From Gammaproteobacteria bacterium (GTDB lineage Bacteria > Pseudomonadota > Gammaproteobacteria > Xanthomonadales > SZUA-36), in NCBI GenBank assembly GCA_021772915.1, contig JAJFLB010000018.1:248001-312000 (forward strand): a stretch of 64,000 bases of DNA, written 5' to 3'. Numbering within the stretch: position 1 is the stretch's first letter; each line of letters starts with the position of its first letter. The notes under the pieces are model-generated. The model worked only from the letters and a program-made list of their open reading frames with translations, had not been told where the DNA came from and made no database searches. Positions 25,592 to 33,956 of this stretch are shown here, piece after piece. A program made the translations under genes and the position numbers.

Positions 25592-27280
25592 TCAGTTCTC
25601 TTTCTGAAGGTCATGCAGTTCGAAATAGCTGTGTAACTCATCCGGGCTCACCTGTCGTAATCGACCTTCACGCAATAGCAATAGACGGTCAAACTGGTCA
25701 AGCCCTGCGAGTCGGTGACTGATGGCCAAAATGGCGCGATCGGCGAAGGCCTTGAAAAGATTGGTACGTACGCGGGCTTCTGTTTCTGGATCCATCGCTG
25801 AAAATGCCTCGTCCAGTACCAATACGTCCGGATTCATCAGGAATAAGCGCGCCAGCCCCAGGCGTTGACGTTGGCCATCAGAAAGCATTTGTCCGCGTCC
25901 ACCAATAACGGTGTCAAATCCCCGGGGTAGGGAAAGTATGAACCTGTTCGCCTCTGCCAGTCTGGCAGCCTCGACCATGGCTGCAGTTGAGGCCTTCGAG
26001 TTTCCATAGCAGAGGTTCTCTCTGACACTGGCGTGTAGCAGAAAGGGTTCTGACGAAGAATATCCGAGTCTGTCCCAGGAGCCCCCGGTCTGCCTGCCGG
26101 CGGTGACTTTCACATTGCCAACAGTGGGCTTGCGGAGACCAAATATCAGTTGCACGAGGGTGGACTTACCAGCCCCCGAACTGCCAAATACCGCAACCTT
26201 CTCTGCCTGGTCTACCCGCAGATCCAGTCGGTCGAGTACGAGCGTGTCCTGTGCGTATGTAAATGACACATTTTCCAGACAAATTGCAGCCTGCCTGGTC
26301 GTGCCCCTGAAATCAGATGGATAGGCCGCTTCCCCATCACTCATTATCTCTGCTACCCGGTCAAGACTGACTCGGGCTTCCTGCAATGTTCGCACCAGCC
26401 CCAAGAGCCCGGCTGCGGGACCATATAGTCGACCCTGGTAGAGAACAAAAGCGACAAAAGTACCCAGTCCAATCGCACCGCTTTGTAATTGGCCACCACC
26501 CAACAGATAGATCCAGGCCAGACTGATTGAAAGTGCCAGTCCCGGCAACTGGGTTGCCACAGAATCAAGGGTTTGAAATCTGAGTACGCGCCGGACCAAT
26601 TGCGCGTTAATAACCCCGAATGATTCCATGTCCTGCGCTTCTGCGCGGTGGAATCGTACCCCTCTTAGAGCCCCAAGTCGTTCGGCAAGAAAATGCGAGA
26701 GGTCCGCCATTTTCTCCCGAATTCCACGTGTTCCCTTTTCGATGGGGCCGCGAAAAGCAACTGTGAGAACCAGGGCGACGGCCAGACCCACGTAACTCCA
26801 TAGTGCCAGCAGGGGAGAGAGGTAAATCAGGATCGCCGCACAAAGCAGCAGGAACAGCAGGTTGTGCAGAAAACCAATAACGCCATCTACCAGCAAGGCC
26901 TGAATTTGCGGAATATCAGATCCAAACCGGCTCAGCAGGTCACCGTGGCGGAACTTCTCCACCCCGTCCATGCTGGTATACAGACAATGACGAAAAAGCC
27001 TTTGCCTGATTTCCACGAGGATTCCGGCGGACAATCTTGCGTGTAGCCAGCGTGAAACGAAACCAATGATGACATCGGTCAGGGCCAATACGACCAGTGC
27101 TGCAGCGATGATGGGGATCACCTCGTAATCGGCCCGCTCAACCACGGCATCAATAAAGGCCTTGCCAATTAACGGGCTGGACAGGGAGGCTGCCGAACCG
27201 GCAAGCCCCAGTAAAAAGAGACCTGCCAGCGCCTTTTTTCGCTGTCTTAAGTGCCTGGAAAAAAGACTGATGGAACTCAT
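25592..27280 (-). CDS. qhpF: ABC exporter (fused permease-ATPase), QhpF type
   Basis: A 562-residue half-transporter: five or six membrane helices in about residues 15-300, then an ATPase domain. Walker A is GSSGAGKS (366-373), Walker B is VLVLDEAFSAMD, and the signature is LSDGQRQR, a slight change from LSGGQ. It should work as a homodimer. In QHNDH biogenesis QhpF is thought to export the modified gamma subunit to the periplasm. It overlaps the U32-like gene upstream by 4 bp and abuts qhpE, so all three are translated together. Confidence 0.85.
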   Translation of the reverse strand: MSSISLFSRHLRQRKKALAGLFLLGLAGSAASLSSPLIGKAFIDAVVERADYEVIPIIAAALVVLALTDVIIGFVSRWLHARLSAGILVEIRQRLFRHCLYTSMDGVEKFRHGDLLSRFGSDIPQIQALLVDGVIGFLHNLLFLLLCAAILIYLSPLLALWSYVGLAVALVLTVAFRGPIEKGTRGIREKMADLSHFLAERLGALRGVRFHRAEAQDMESFGVINAQLVRRVLRFQTLDSVATQLPGLALSISLAWIYLLGGGQLQSGAIGLGTFVAFVLYQGRLYGPAAGLLGLVRTLQEARVSLDRVAEIMSDGEAAYPSDFRGTTRQAAICLENVSFTYAQDTLVLDRLDLRVDQAEKVAVFGSSGAGKSTLVQLIFGLRKPTVGNVKVTAGRQTGGSWDRLGYSSSEPFLLHASVRENLCYGNSKASTAAMVEAARLAEANRFILSLPRGFDTVIGGRGQMLSDGQRQRLGLARLFLMNPDVLVLDEAFSAMDPETEARVRTNLFKAFADRAILAISHRLAGLDQFDRLLLLREGRLRQVSPDELHSYFELHDLQKEN

Positions 27281-28242
27281 GCAACGACCTCGCCGTTGTC
27301 ATCCCACAGATCGGGGTAATAACAGGCATGCGCGTTATTGCAAAGGGACGCAGCGCCACGAAGCGCGATGGTCCTTGCTCTTATCTCTTCCGATCCCCCA
27401 CCTTTCCGGGCGCTATCCCTGGCCATGGCTGCCAACTGTACTGAGGCAAATTTTCTCTCCAGTGATGCCTCACGCCCGACAACTTTCAAACTACCAATCC
27501 CTGCAGCCTGCAGTTTTGGAATTGCACACAGGCCACAGGGTCCCAATGGATAGCCCCTGCTGGTGTTGCAACCACAATTATTTTGGGTCCACTTCCAAAA
27601 ATCGTAGCGGTCGAGTATCCCCGGCGGCATTTCTTGCAAGCCGTCACCATCTGCCATACAAAAGGCTCCGGCAGCATGCGTTGTCGCACACAAACCCTCT
27701 TCAAAAACACAACCATCGTTAATCAAAAAGGCCTCAAAATCCATCCCCTCGACCACGCATTGAGCAAGCTCCCCCAGGGTCAGATGTCTCGGCAGGATGA
27801 TTCTGGATATCCCCAACTTCCTGAAGAATCGTGAACTGGCGGCATTGGTAGAAGTGGCGAGGCTGGACAGGTGTAATTGTGCTGCGTAGCCCGCTTCAAT
27901 CAGCGCTAACAGGAGATCCATATCAGCCACGATCAATGCTTTGACGCCGAGATCCTCTAACAACCGCCCACCAAATTCGGTAAGCACTTCAGTTGCCCCG
28001 GGAGGGTAGTGGGGGGAGTTCAGCGCAACGTAAACCGGTAGTGAACCGGAAACCGCCAGGATGTCTTTCAGCGCTTGCTCGTCCACCACACCGGCAGACT
28101 CCGGATCCCTTCGGTTGGCCCAGGCCGTCCCAAACTCTTTCTCCCATCCGAGCGGGGCCAGGCCGCAATAAAATTCATCGGCACCGGCGTCGCGTAATGG
28201 CCCGACTTCATTCACATTTCTGACAGGTGAGAGGACGTTCAT
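27277..28242 (-). CDS. U32-family-like protein, possible UbiU-type hydroxylase in QHNDH operon
   Basis: A 321-residue protein with a TIM-barrel-like N-terminal part typical of the U32 family. VGPLRDAGADEFYCGLAP starts the barrel and LGISRIILPRHLTLGEL lies near residue 145. The family's Cys signature is readable as FEAFLINDGCVFEEGLC (Cys178, Cys185), followed by Cys195, Cys223/225 and Cys236/239, enough for one [4Fe-4S] cluster. U32 proteins UbiU/UbiV and TrhP/RlhA are now known as prephenate-dependent, O2-independent hydroxylation factors rather than proteases. It overlaps the qhpF exporter gene by 4 bp. I infer a part in gamma-subunit maturation; function is not shown. Confidence 0.72.
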   Translation of the reverse strand: MNVLSPVRNVNEVGPLRDAGADEFYCGLAPLGWEKEFGTAWANRRDPESAGVVDEQALKDILAVSGSLPVYVALNSPHYPPGATEVLTEFGGRLLEDLGVKALIVADMDLLLALIEAGYAAQLHLSSLATSTNAASSRFFRKLGISRIILPRHLTLGELAQCVVEGMDFEAFLINDGCVFEEGLCATTHAAGAFCMADGDGLQEMPPGILDRYDFWKWTQNNCGCNTSRGYPLGPCGLCAIPKLQAAGIGSLKVVGREASLERKFASVQLAAMARDSARKGGGSEEIRARTIALRGAASLCNNAHACYYPDLWDDNGEVVA

Positions 28243-28264
28243 GTACTACTTCCGGACCTGGCAG

Positions 28265-29092
28265 TCATGCTGCAGGCCGTTCATGCAAAACCACCCGGTC
28301 AGCGAGTTCTAAATGCCGTGCAATCCACTTGGGCGGAGCTTTGAAAAACACGGTGTTTCCTGCTCGCCACAGCTCCTTTTGAGTGTCCTGGCGAAGTTCC
28401 CGCCGGCTGACCCCACGGCAAGGGGCATTGCAACCTGAGCGTAATCCCTGGGTAAAAACACCTTGTCCGGCAGGCTTGGAGGCGGCTTTCTCCAGGCAAT
28501 TTCTACCGGAGGCAACAAAGGTGAAAGGAATATGCAAAGTGCGTTGCAGACCGTTTGCGTAACCACCCAGATAGCCCGGCTCCAGGTCCGCATCTGACTC
28601 CACTGCCGTTACGCCCAGTGAAATCGCCAGTTTTCTAATTCCCTTTCCCCGATTGGTGTTCTCACCTGCAGACACCGGAGTCTGCATTTCAAGTCTTGGA
28701 TCCCGCAACCCCCGATTTATAAGACGTCCCATTCGTAACGACAGCGCAGGGTAGTGCTTACTGAGCAAGTCAAAAACGCCCCAGTCGTTAAAGACCACGG
28801 CCGGGGAACAGCCCCGCTGTTCCAGGGCGTCAAGCAGATGGGTCAGGCCAGTCAGGCCCCGGTTGGTGGCCAGCGGTGTTAGCAATACGGCTTGCAACTT
28901 ATGCTCTGCACAATGGGCGCAAAATGCCTCGGCATCGTCCGCACAGGGTATCAGCTCCTGGCAAAACTCCGAGCCAAAATAGAGTGCTGTTAGCGGTCCC
29001 TCAGGACACAGTTCCCACAGTGTTGGGTCGCAGAATTCACGGGGCCCTTTTGAGGCATTTTCCAGCGAATTAAGACGTAGCGCGTATTCCAT
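28265..29092 (-). CDS. U32-family-like partner protein, possible UbiV-type
   Basis: A 275-residue Cys-rich protein, shorter than its downstream neighbour, lying between the beta-subunit gene (17 bp gap) and the other U32-like gene (22 bp gap). The middle section (AVVFNDWGVFDLLSKHYP and MGRLINRGLRDPR) resembles the barrel strands of UbiV-like proteins. Candidate cluster ligands are Cys199 (SGRNCLEKA) and the CxxxC of Cys221/Cys225 (GCNAPC), plus one of several N-terminal Cys (21, 29, 44, 50). The C-x3-C spacing matches the C-terminal pair of UbiV. Similarity is moderate and was judged by eye, so the family call is tentative; the gene's place in the operon is certain. Confidence 0.6.
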   Translation of the reverse strand: MEYALRLNSLENASKGPREFCDPTLWELCPEGPLTALYFGSEFCQELIPCADDAEAFCAHCAEHKLQAVLLTPLATNRGLTGLTHLLDALEQRGCSPAVVFNDWGVFDLLSKHYPALSLRMGRLINRGLRDPRLEMQTPVSAGENTNRGKGIRKLAISLGVTAVESDADLEPGYLGGYANGLQRTLHIPFTFVASGRNCLEKAASKPAGQGVFTQGLRSGCNAPCRGVSRRELRQDTQKELWRAGNTVFFKAPPKWIARHLELADRVVLHERPAA

Positions 29093-29109
29093 TTATAAGT
29101 TACAAAACA

Positions 29110-30123
29110 CTAGTTAGACAGGCGTTTGAAATCCATACCGTCTGTTTCCATCTGCAATACCGTAACGGGCTTCAGCGTCTGTGCATCGTATACGGTGGTC
29201 GTTGACCCTCCACCGGCAACGTAGATCTTCTTGCCGTCGCTGGAAACATTGATGGCATAATTGGTACCCCCTGGTATGGGTAACACGGCGTCATAGCTGC
29301 GGGTTTCCAGATCAATAACCGTGAGTTCATCCATGACAGCATAGACTTTCTTTTTGTCCGGTGAACGCATGACACTGTAGGCAAAGACCGGTGGACCTTC
29401 GAGTGGGGCGTCGGTGATTTCACCACTGTTGGTGTCAATGGAAACCAGTCCCATGTACTCGGGAGTATAGTAGTTGACCATGAATACGCCGCCATTGTCC
29501 CTGGTGTTGTCCCACAGTGGCAAAATATTCCATTGCTTGGCAAACATGGGATAGGTGCCGGTGATTCGCATTTGCTCACCGGCAACGTCCACTTTGACAA
29601 TGTCTTTACCAATCACATAGATGCTACTGGCATTTTTTATCGAAACCAGCGACACCGAACTCCATGGCACTTCGATGCTGCGTAAGATCCGCCCATCCGC
29701 AAGGTCAATTTGCGCCAACACGGGGGCGGTTACTTCAATTTCTCCCCTGTGAGTGGTCCGGGAGATGAGGTTGGCAAACGCGCTCTTACCGTCCGGGGCA
29801 AGGTCAAATCCAAAGATGAATCTATCCCACACACCGCTGCTCACATCGATCGTTCCGACGACTTCCTGATTTACAAGGTCAACCTTATGAATTAAGTGTC
29901 GTTTGGCGACCACGTAGAGAAATCTGCCATCGGCACTGAATTCTGATTCTCTCAACCAGCCATCCACCGGGATGTCCCCCACAATGGCGTCGCGGTCGCC
30001 ATCAATCACCTGAATCATCCCGTAACCGATGTAATAGAACACATCCTTAGCCAACGCATGGTGGGAACTCAGTCCCATCACTATTGCGATGATTATCGGC
30101 AACATTGCCATTTTCATTTTCAT
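29110..30123 (-). CDS. qhpB: Quinohemoprotein amine dehydrogenase beta subunit (beta-propeller)
   Basis: A 337-residue periplasmic protein: signal peptide MKMKMAMLPIIIAIVMGLS...ALA, then a seven-bladed YVTN-like propeller. Blade repeats are readable as GRFLYVVAKRHL, KIYVAGGG and KKVYAVMDEL. In QHNDH the beta subunit packs against the alpha and gamma subunits and helps form the active site. The ribosome binding site AAGGAG (30132-30137) lies 8 bases before the ATG and is part of the terminal repeat of MITE-like copy B, which separates this gene from qhpC. Confidence 0.88.
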   Translation of the reverse strand: MKMKMAMLPIIIAIVMGLSSHHALAKDVFYYIGYGMIQVIDGDRDAIVGDIPVDGWLRESEFSADGRFLYVVAKRHLIHKVDLVNQEVVGTIDVSSGVWDRFIFGFDLAPDGKSAFANLISRTTHRGEIEVTAPVLAQIDLADGRILRSIEVPWSSVSLVSIKNASSIYVIGKDIVKVDVAGEQMRITGTYPMFAKQWNILPLWDNTRDNGGVFMVNYYTPEYMGLVSIDTNSGEITDAPLEGPPVFAYSVMRSPDKKKVYAVMDELTVIDLETRSYDAVLPIPGGTNYAINVSSDGKKIYVAGGGSTTTVYDAQTLKPVTVLQMETDGMDFKRLSN

Positions 30124-30126
30124 ACC

Positions 30127-30417
30127 TGGTGCTCCTTCAAGGCGATATTGCCATGCTCAGCGAGTTGGGAAGTGGTTGGCCGAAAGGCGCTCCTCGCCGG
30201 TAATGGCCCGGTCCTCGCCAACAGGTGCACCCAGAGTAGGCGCCTTCAGCCGACGCCACGGACGACCGCTTCCCGGCTCGCCCGCAGGGCGCCAAGCAGA
30301 TGACCCAATACGGCGTTACAGCCCTTAACAAGGGCCAGGCATTGTCAGCGCACTGCGCCTTGTCTTGGATCATCTGCTTGGCTCTGAACATGGTAGTATC
30401 GCCTTGAAGGAGCACTA
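30127..30417. mobile_element. MITE-like element, copy B (291 bp)
   Basis: Inverted terminal repeats of 29 bp (30127-30155 and 30389-30417, 26 of 29 matching) begin TGGTGCTCC / TAGTGCTCC. A perfect 13-bp internal inverted repeat pairs 30291-30303 with 30370-30382, and 9 of 10 bp pair 30167-30176 with 30275-30284. The core ACCCAGAGTAGGCGCC matches copies A and C. It sits inside the QHNDH operon between qhpC and qhpB, and its left end carries the Shine-Dalgarno sequence of qhpB. No transposase is encoded. Confidence 0.85.
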
Positions 30418-30421
30418 GCTC

Positions 30422-30754
30422 TCAATCGTATTTGAGTTCACGCCAATCTCTGGCGACATTTGCGCATTGCTTATCAAAATCCTGGTGGTTGGTTAAACCA
30501 TCCGGTACCTGTGCAGGCCACCAACAATCCCCGGCACATCCATGAAAATCTTTCGCTGAGGACTGGCAGTTTCCGACCGGGTAAGTAGGCCGCGGGTTGG
30601 TCTCCCAACCCGTATCAAAGATCGTGGTACAGCCCACCGGCATGGTGGGGGGGCCTTCCTGTAGCGCCTCAACCGATTTTTCCTCACCCTCGGCCAAGGA
30701 TTGGATAGCCCGGGCTTTTTCATTCAATGCCTGGATCGGTCGTGTCTTCTTCAT
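30422..30754 (-). CDS. qhpC: Quinohemoprotein amine dehydrogenase gamma subunit precursor (CTQ protein)
   Basis: A 110-residue peptide precursor: a charged leader of about 37 residues, then the catalytic subunit. All cross-linking residues known from QHNDH can be placed by spacing: thioethers Cys42-Glu51, Cys63-Asp69 and Cys77-Asp85, and the cofactor cysteine tryptophylquinone from Cys73 and Trp79 in HGCAGDCWWPAQVPD. An extra Cys97 is unpaired. QhpD makes the thioethers, QhpE cuts the leader and QhpF exports the product. Trp79 needs two oxygen atoms, normally added by QhpG, which this operon lacks. CAGGAGA precedes the ATG. Confidence 0.95.
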   Translation of the reverse strand: MKKTRPIQALNEKARAIQSLAEGEEKSVEALQEGPPTMPVGCTTIFDTGWETNPRPTYPVGNCQSSAKDFHGCAGDCWWPAQVPDGLTNHQDFDKQCANVARDWRELKYD

Positions 30755-30775
30755 CTCATAATCTCCTGGAGCCGG

Positions 30776-32173
30776 TCAGCACTGCGCACGCTGTGCAAGC
30801 CGTTGGCCCATAGCCTCTATAGCACCATCCGTACGCAACTCGGCATAGGTCTGTATACCTATGTCCAGCCATCCACGGATAAACTTACAACTGGTTCCGC
30901 GGGGCAGACCCAGTTGGTTTTCACGCAAATAATTCTCGTAATGGCATCCGCCGGCACAAAACGCCCTGGCCCAGCACTTTGAGCAACTCCGGTCACGACC
31001 CCTGTTCAATGCGCCAAGTTCGAGTTTGATTTTGTCCGAGTTGATACCGGTCGCAAGATTTCCGGCCTTGAAATTCGCTTCCCCTGCCAAACGGTGACAT
31101 GGAAAAAACTGCCCCTTTGCATCCACGGCCATGTAACCCAGGCCCGCACCGCAAGACGCCTGTTTGGTTTGTCCGAGGTGAAGTCGGCCCAGCAGGTCAA
31201 GAATATTGGCGAAGGGCATGACCTGCCCTTTCCTGGCAGCGGTAACAAACCGCCCGGCCAGCAGACCAAAGCCTTGTAGCAATGCCTCTTCCTGAGCGGG
31301 GGTGGGTAGCAGTGCTTTGTTAACCGGACTTACTGGCGCAATGCCCACTTCATGCAAGCCAAGACGGACAAGGTGATCGAAAACCTCGACCACACTATCC
31401 CACTGATCAGGTTCAAGGGTGACCCTGGCCGCGACCGGAACCGGTGAGTCCTGCAGCAACAGTCCCAAACGTGAGACTATTTGCGCATAGGATCCATCGC
31501 CTTTTTTATCCGGTCGGTTACGGTCATGAATATGTCTTGGACCGTCCAGGCTCAAGGCAACCGAAACCTGGTTATCGTGCAGGAAATCAATGATTTCGGC
31601 ATCCAGCAGGGTGCCATTTGTGGTCAGTGAAAAATGAACTTTTTTGTCGATTTTATCGGCGTGGGAAATTGCCTCGCTGGCAGCGGCTTCCACGGCGGGC
31701 ATGTTCAATAAGGGTTCACCACCGAAAAACACCAGGCTGACATGTTTCTGATCACCCGAATTATCCAGCAGATAACGTGCTGCCTGACGTGCGGTCTCCG
31801 GGTCGAGAAGACAGGGCGCAGCACCATAGGTACCCGCCCCGGCGTAACAATAGGTACAACGGAGATTACAATCCTGGGCAACTTCCAGCACCAGAGTAGA
31901 AAGTGGTACTTGCCCCGGCTGGGGTTGTGGGGGTGAGTGCTTTTTACGTGTGGCCGGAACAAGGACTCGCGCATCCCGCAAGCCTTCCAGCACCTCCTGG
32001 TCCGCCAGGGGTACCTTATCCGGATCAACCAGTCTGGACTTGCGCCATTTGCACAAGGTCTCATGTGCCTGAGGTGTCAGGGAAAACAGACTCGCGTCAT
32101 CCACTGCAAAGATGATCGGGTCCCCGGACCCTCCAAGAACACGATGGTCTGCCCAGGTGAGCAGTTGCTCCAT
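30776..32173 (-). CDS. qhpD: Radical-SAM thioether-forming maturase, QhpD/PeaB type
   Basis: A 465-residue radical SAM enzyme with an N-terminal peptide-recognition region (about 1-90). The radical-SAM CxxxCxxC is CNLRCTYC (Cys102, 106, 109), and GGEPLL follows in the barrel. The C-terminal SPASM-type region includes CGAGLG, FPCHR and CSKCWARAFCAGGC, binding auxiliary clusters. In known systems it forms the Cys-to-Asp/Glu thioether bonds in the gamma subunit. It shares a base with the qhpA stop codon (TAATG) and lies 21 bp before qhpC. Confidence 0.93.
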   Translation of the reverse strand: MEQLLTWADHRVLGGSGDPIIFAVDDASLFSLTPQAHETLCKWRKSRLVDPDKVPLADQEVLEGLRDARVLVPATRKKHSPPQPQPGQVPLSTLVLEVAQDCNLRCTYCYAGAGTYGAAPCLLDPETARQAARYLLDNSGDQKHVSLVFFGGEPLLNMPAVEAAASEAISHADKIDKKVHFSLTTNGTLLDAEIIDFLHDNQVSVALSLDGPRHIHDRNRPDKKGDGSYAQIVSRLGLLLQDSPVPVAARVTLEPDQWDSVVEVFDHLVRLGLHEVGIAPVSPVNKALLPTPAQEEALLQGFGLLAGRFVTAARKGQVMPFANILDLLGRLHLGQTKQASCGAGLGYMAVDAKGQFFPCHRLAGEANFKAGNLATGINSDKIKLELGALNRGRDRSCSKCWARAFCAGGCHYENYLRENQLGLPRGTSCKFIRGWLDIGIQTYAELRTDGAIEAMGQRLAQRAQC

Positions 32174-33747
32174 TATTTTAGCCTCTGGATATAATCAGGC
32201 ACGGTTACGACCAGTTTTCCTTCTGCGGTATGAGTTGATCCCCCCCCCACATATACGGCCACAACCTTAACCAAACCGGTACCTTCAGTACCGAAATCAC
32301 GGCTGGGAATCGGGTTGTAATCACCAGACGGCAAGTAGGTACCTGCCTTCGAAATGGTACCAAGGTGTTCAAGATCATCATCACCGGGCCGCGTCTTTTC
32401 CTCGACCAGACTGAAGTTTGCAGCCACCGGGCCCAGTAGATAGTCATCCAGGGGATCGTCAAGGTCTGCGCCACTGGAGTAAGCAAGTGCCTGAAACTGA
32501 ACCCCCTCCGCCGGATAGTTTTGGCCACCGCTCACCCTGGCTCGACCGGTTGGGGGTGTGACTTTCAGGTAATCAACACCCGGCGCCAAACTCAATACCA
32601 ATTTCGGGCTGGCATTATTACGCCCTCTCAAACTGACATCAGCCGTACCGTGGCCTGTACCCCCGTAGGTGAGTACTAATTCAATTGTTTCAGGACTGCT
32701 GGTTATAGCCTGTAACACCTTTACGTCGGCCGAGGACACGACAATGTCCTTTACTGTTACTTCAGGAAACCCAAAGCCTTCCAGCAGAACTTTTGTTTTC
32801 TCTCCAGCGAGCAAAAAGCCCGGGGTCATGCGTAAGGGCCGGCCTCCAAATGTGCTGGCAAACCACTTGGAGGACGAAGTGCGAAAGTGCGGTGCATGGT
32901 GATGGTGCTCACCGACGATCGTTCCGTCCAGGAAACTGAATGCACCCATGGTGGCACTGCCATTTTGGCGCGCACGGGTCCGCAATGCGTAACCGCCGTA
33001 AAGTGTGGCTTCACCGGTAAAAGATTCGAAGGTCCCGTCCGAATAGTTCAGGACACCCTGCAATACGTATTCGTCATCCCCTTTTGGCCTCAGCGAGGCC
33101 TTGCCACGGTAATTGCCCTTTCCGGGTTCGACCCCGAGCAGGAACCACTCGCCATCGGGTTTCGCATCGGGAGCCTGCCAACCGCGGTCGTAAGGTAGTT
33201 TTTGCGCGAGACCCTGCAGGGCCTTATCCGCTTCAGAGCGCCAATGCATCTCCCGCATCTGGTACATGATGGCCGGATCCATGTAGAGATGAAAATCACG
33301 CAGCTTTTGCCAGGCTGGTTCTGTCATTCGATAGGAATAGATTTTACCGACGCTGTGACAACGAACACAGGTTGCAAACAGTTGCTCCTCCTCGGCGTCA
33401 TTGGGTGCTTCCACCGTCTGGGGATTGTTGAATAGATTGAGGTAAGCGACCCTCTCTTGCTCTTCGGGACTCAATATCTGGGTACTACAAAGTTCCTTCA
33501 ACAAAATGGCCATCTCACCATCCCTGATACGCATACCATGCAAACGCCGCATGCGATCAACAATGACGGTCCACTCTTCGGGCGTGGTGCGCATTGCCTC
33601 GACACGGGCGATCTTCCCGCTTTGGGCCGAATGACAAATTGTGCATTTTTTCCAGACCAGGGAATTGTCGTCAAAGGCACCTGTAATGCCAGTCTGCGGT
33701 AACAATGCGAGGATCAAAAAAATCAGTGGTGGTAACGTGATGTTCAT
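32173..33747 (-). CDS. qhpA: Quinohemoprotein amine dehydrogenase alpha subunit (diheme)
   Basis: A 524-residue periplasmic protein from the start chosen here; signal peptide MNITLPPLIFLILALLP...GITG. Two heme c sites follow: CTICH (Cys35-His39) and CVRCH (Cys127-His131). The rest is a string of beta-sandwich domains. The enzyme oxidises primary amines to aldehydes and passes electrons from CTQ through these hemes to a cytochrome or cupredoxin. An upstream GTG at 33798 would add 17 residues before the signal peptide, so the ATG at 33747 is preferred. It heads the operon. Confidence 0.92.
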   Translation of the reverse strand: MNITLPPLIFLILALLPQTGITGAFDDNSLVWKKCTICHSAQSGKIARVEAMRTTPEEWTVIVDRMRRLHGMRIRDGEMAILLKELCSTQILSPEEQERVAYLNLFNNPQTVEAPNDAEEEQLFATCVRCHSVGKIYSYRMTEPAWQKLRDFHLYMDPAIMYQMREMHWRSEADKALQGLAQKLPYDRGWQAPDAKPDGEWFLLGVEPGKGNYRGKASLRPKGDDEYVLQGVLNYSDGTFESFTGEATLYGGYALRTRARQNGSATMGAFSFLDGTIVGEHHHHAPHFRTSSSKWFASTFGGRPLRMTPGFLLAGEKTKVLLEGFGFPEVTVKDIVVSSADVKVLQAITSSPETIELVLTYGGTGHGTADVSLRGRNNASPKLVLSLAPGVDYLKVTPPTGRARVSGGQNYPAEGVQFQALAYSSGADLDDPLDDYLLGPVAANFSLVEEKTRPGDDDLEHLGTISKAGTYLPSGDYNPIPSRDFGTEGTGLVKVVAVYVGGGSTHTAEGKLVVTVPDYIQRLK

Positions 33748-33885
33748 CTCATTTCCCGGGTAGCGTGCAAAACACTTCTGCCCGGCAGTGATCTTCACAA
33801 AACTTCACTGCCGCCACCCGCCCCGAGTGTCTGCCCCTGGGTTGTCGCCCAAATTTCAAAATTTTGCTAATCTGTAGCAACAATT

Positions 33886-33910
33886 TAGGACAGACGTACA
33901 ACATAGGACA
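33886..33910. promoter_or_regulatory. Direct repeats in qhpA-TetR intergenic region
   Basis: TAGGACA occurs at 33886-33892 and again at 33904-33910, 18 bp apart, in the 209-bp gap between the divergent qhpA and TetR genes. The place fits an operator controlling both, but TetR proteins usually bind palindromes, so this is a weak call. Confidence 0.3.
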
Positions 33911-33956
33911 ATTGCACTAGAACTGTCAAGCAAGGAAGCACACCCCCGTTGAAATA

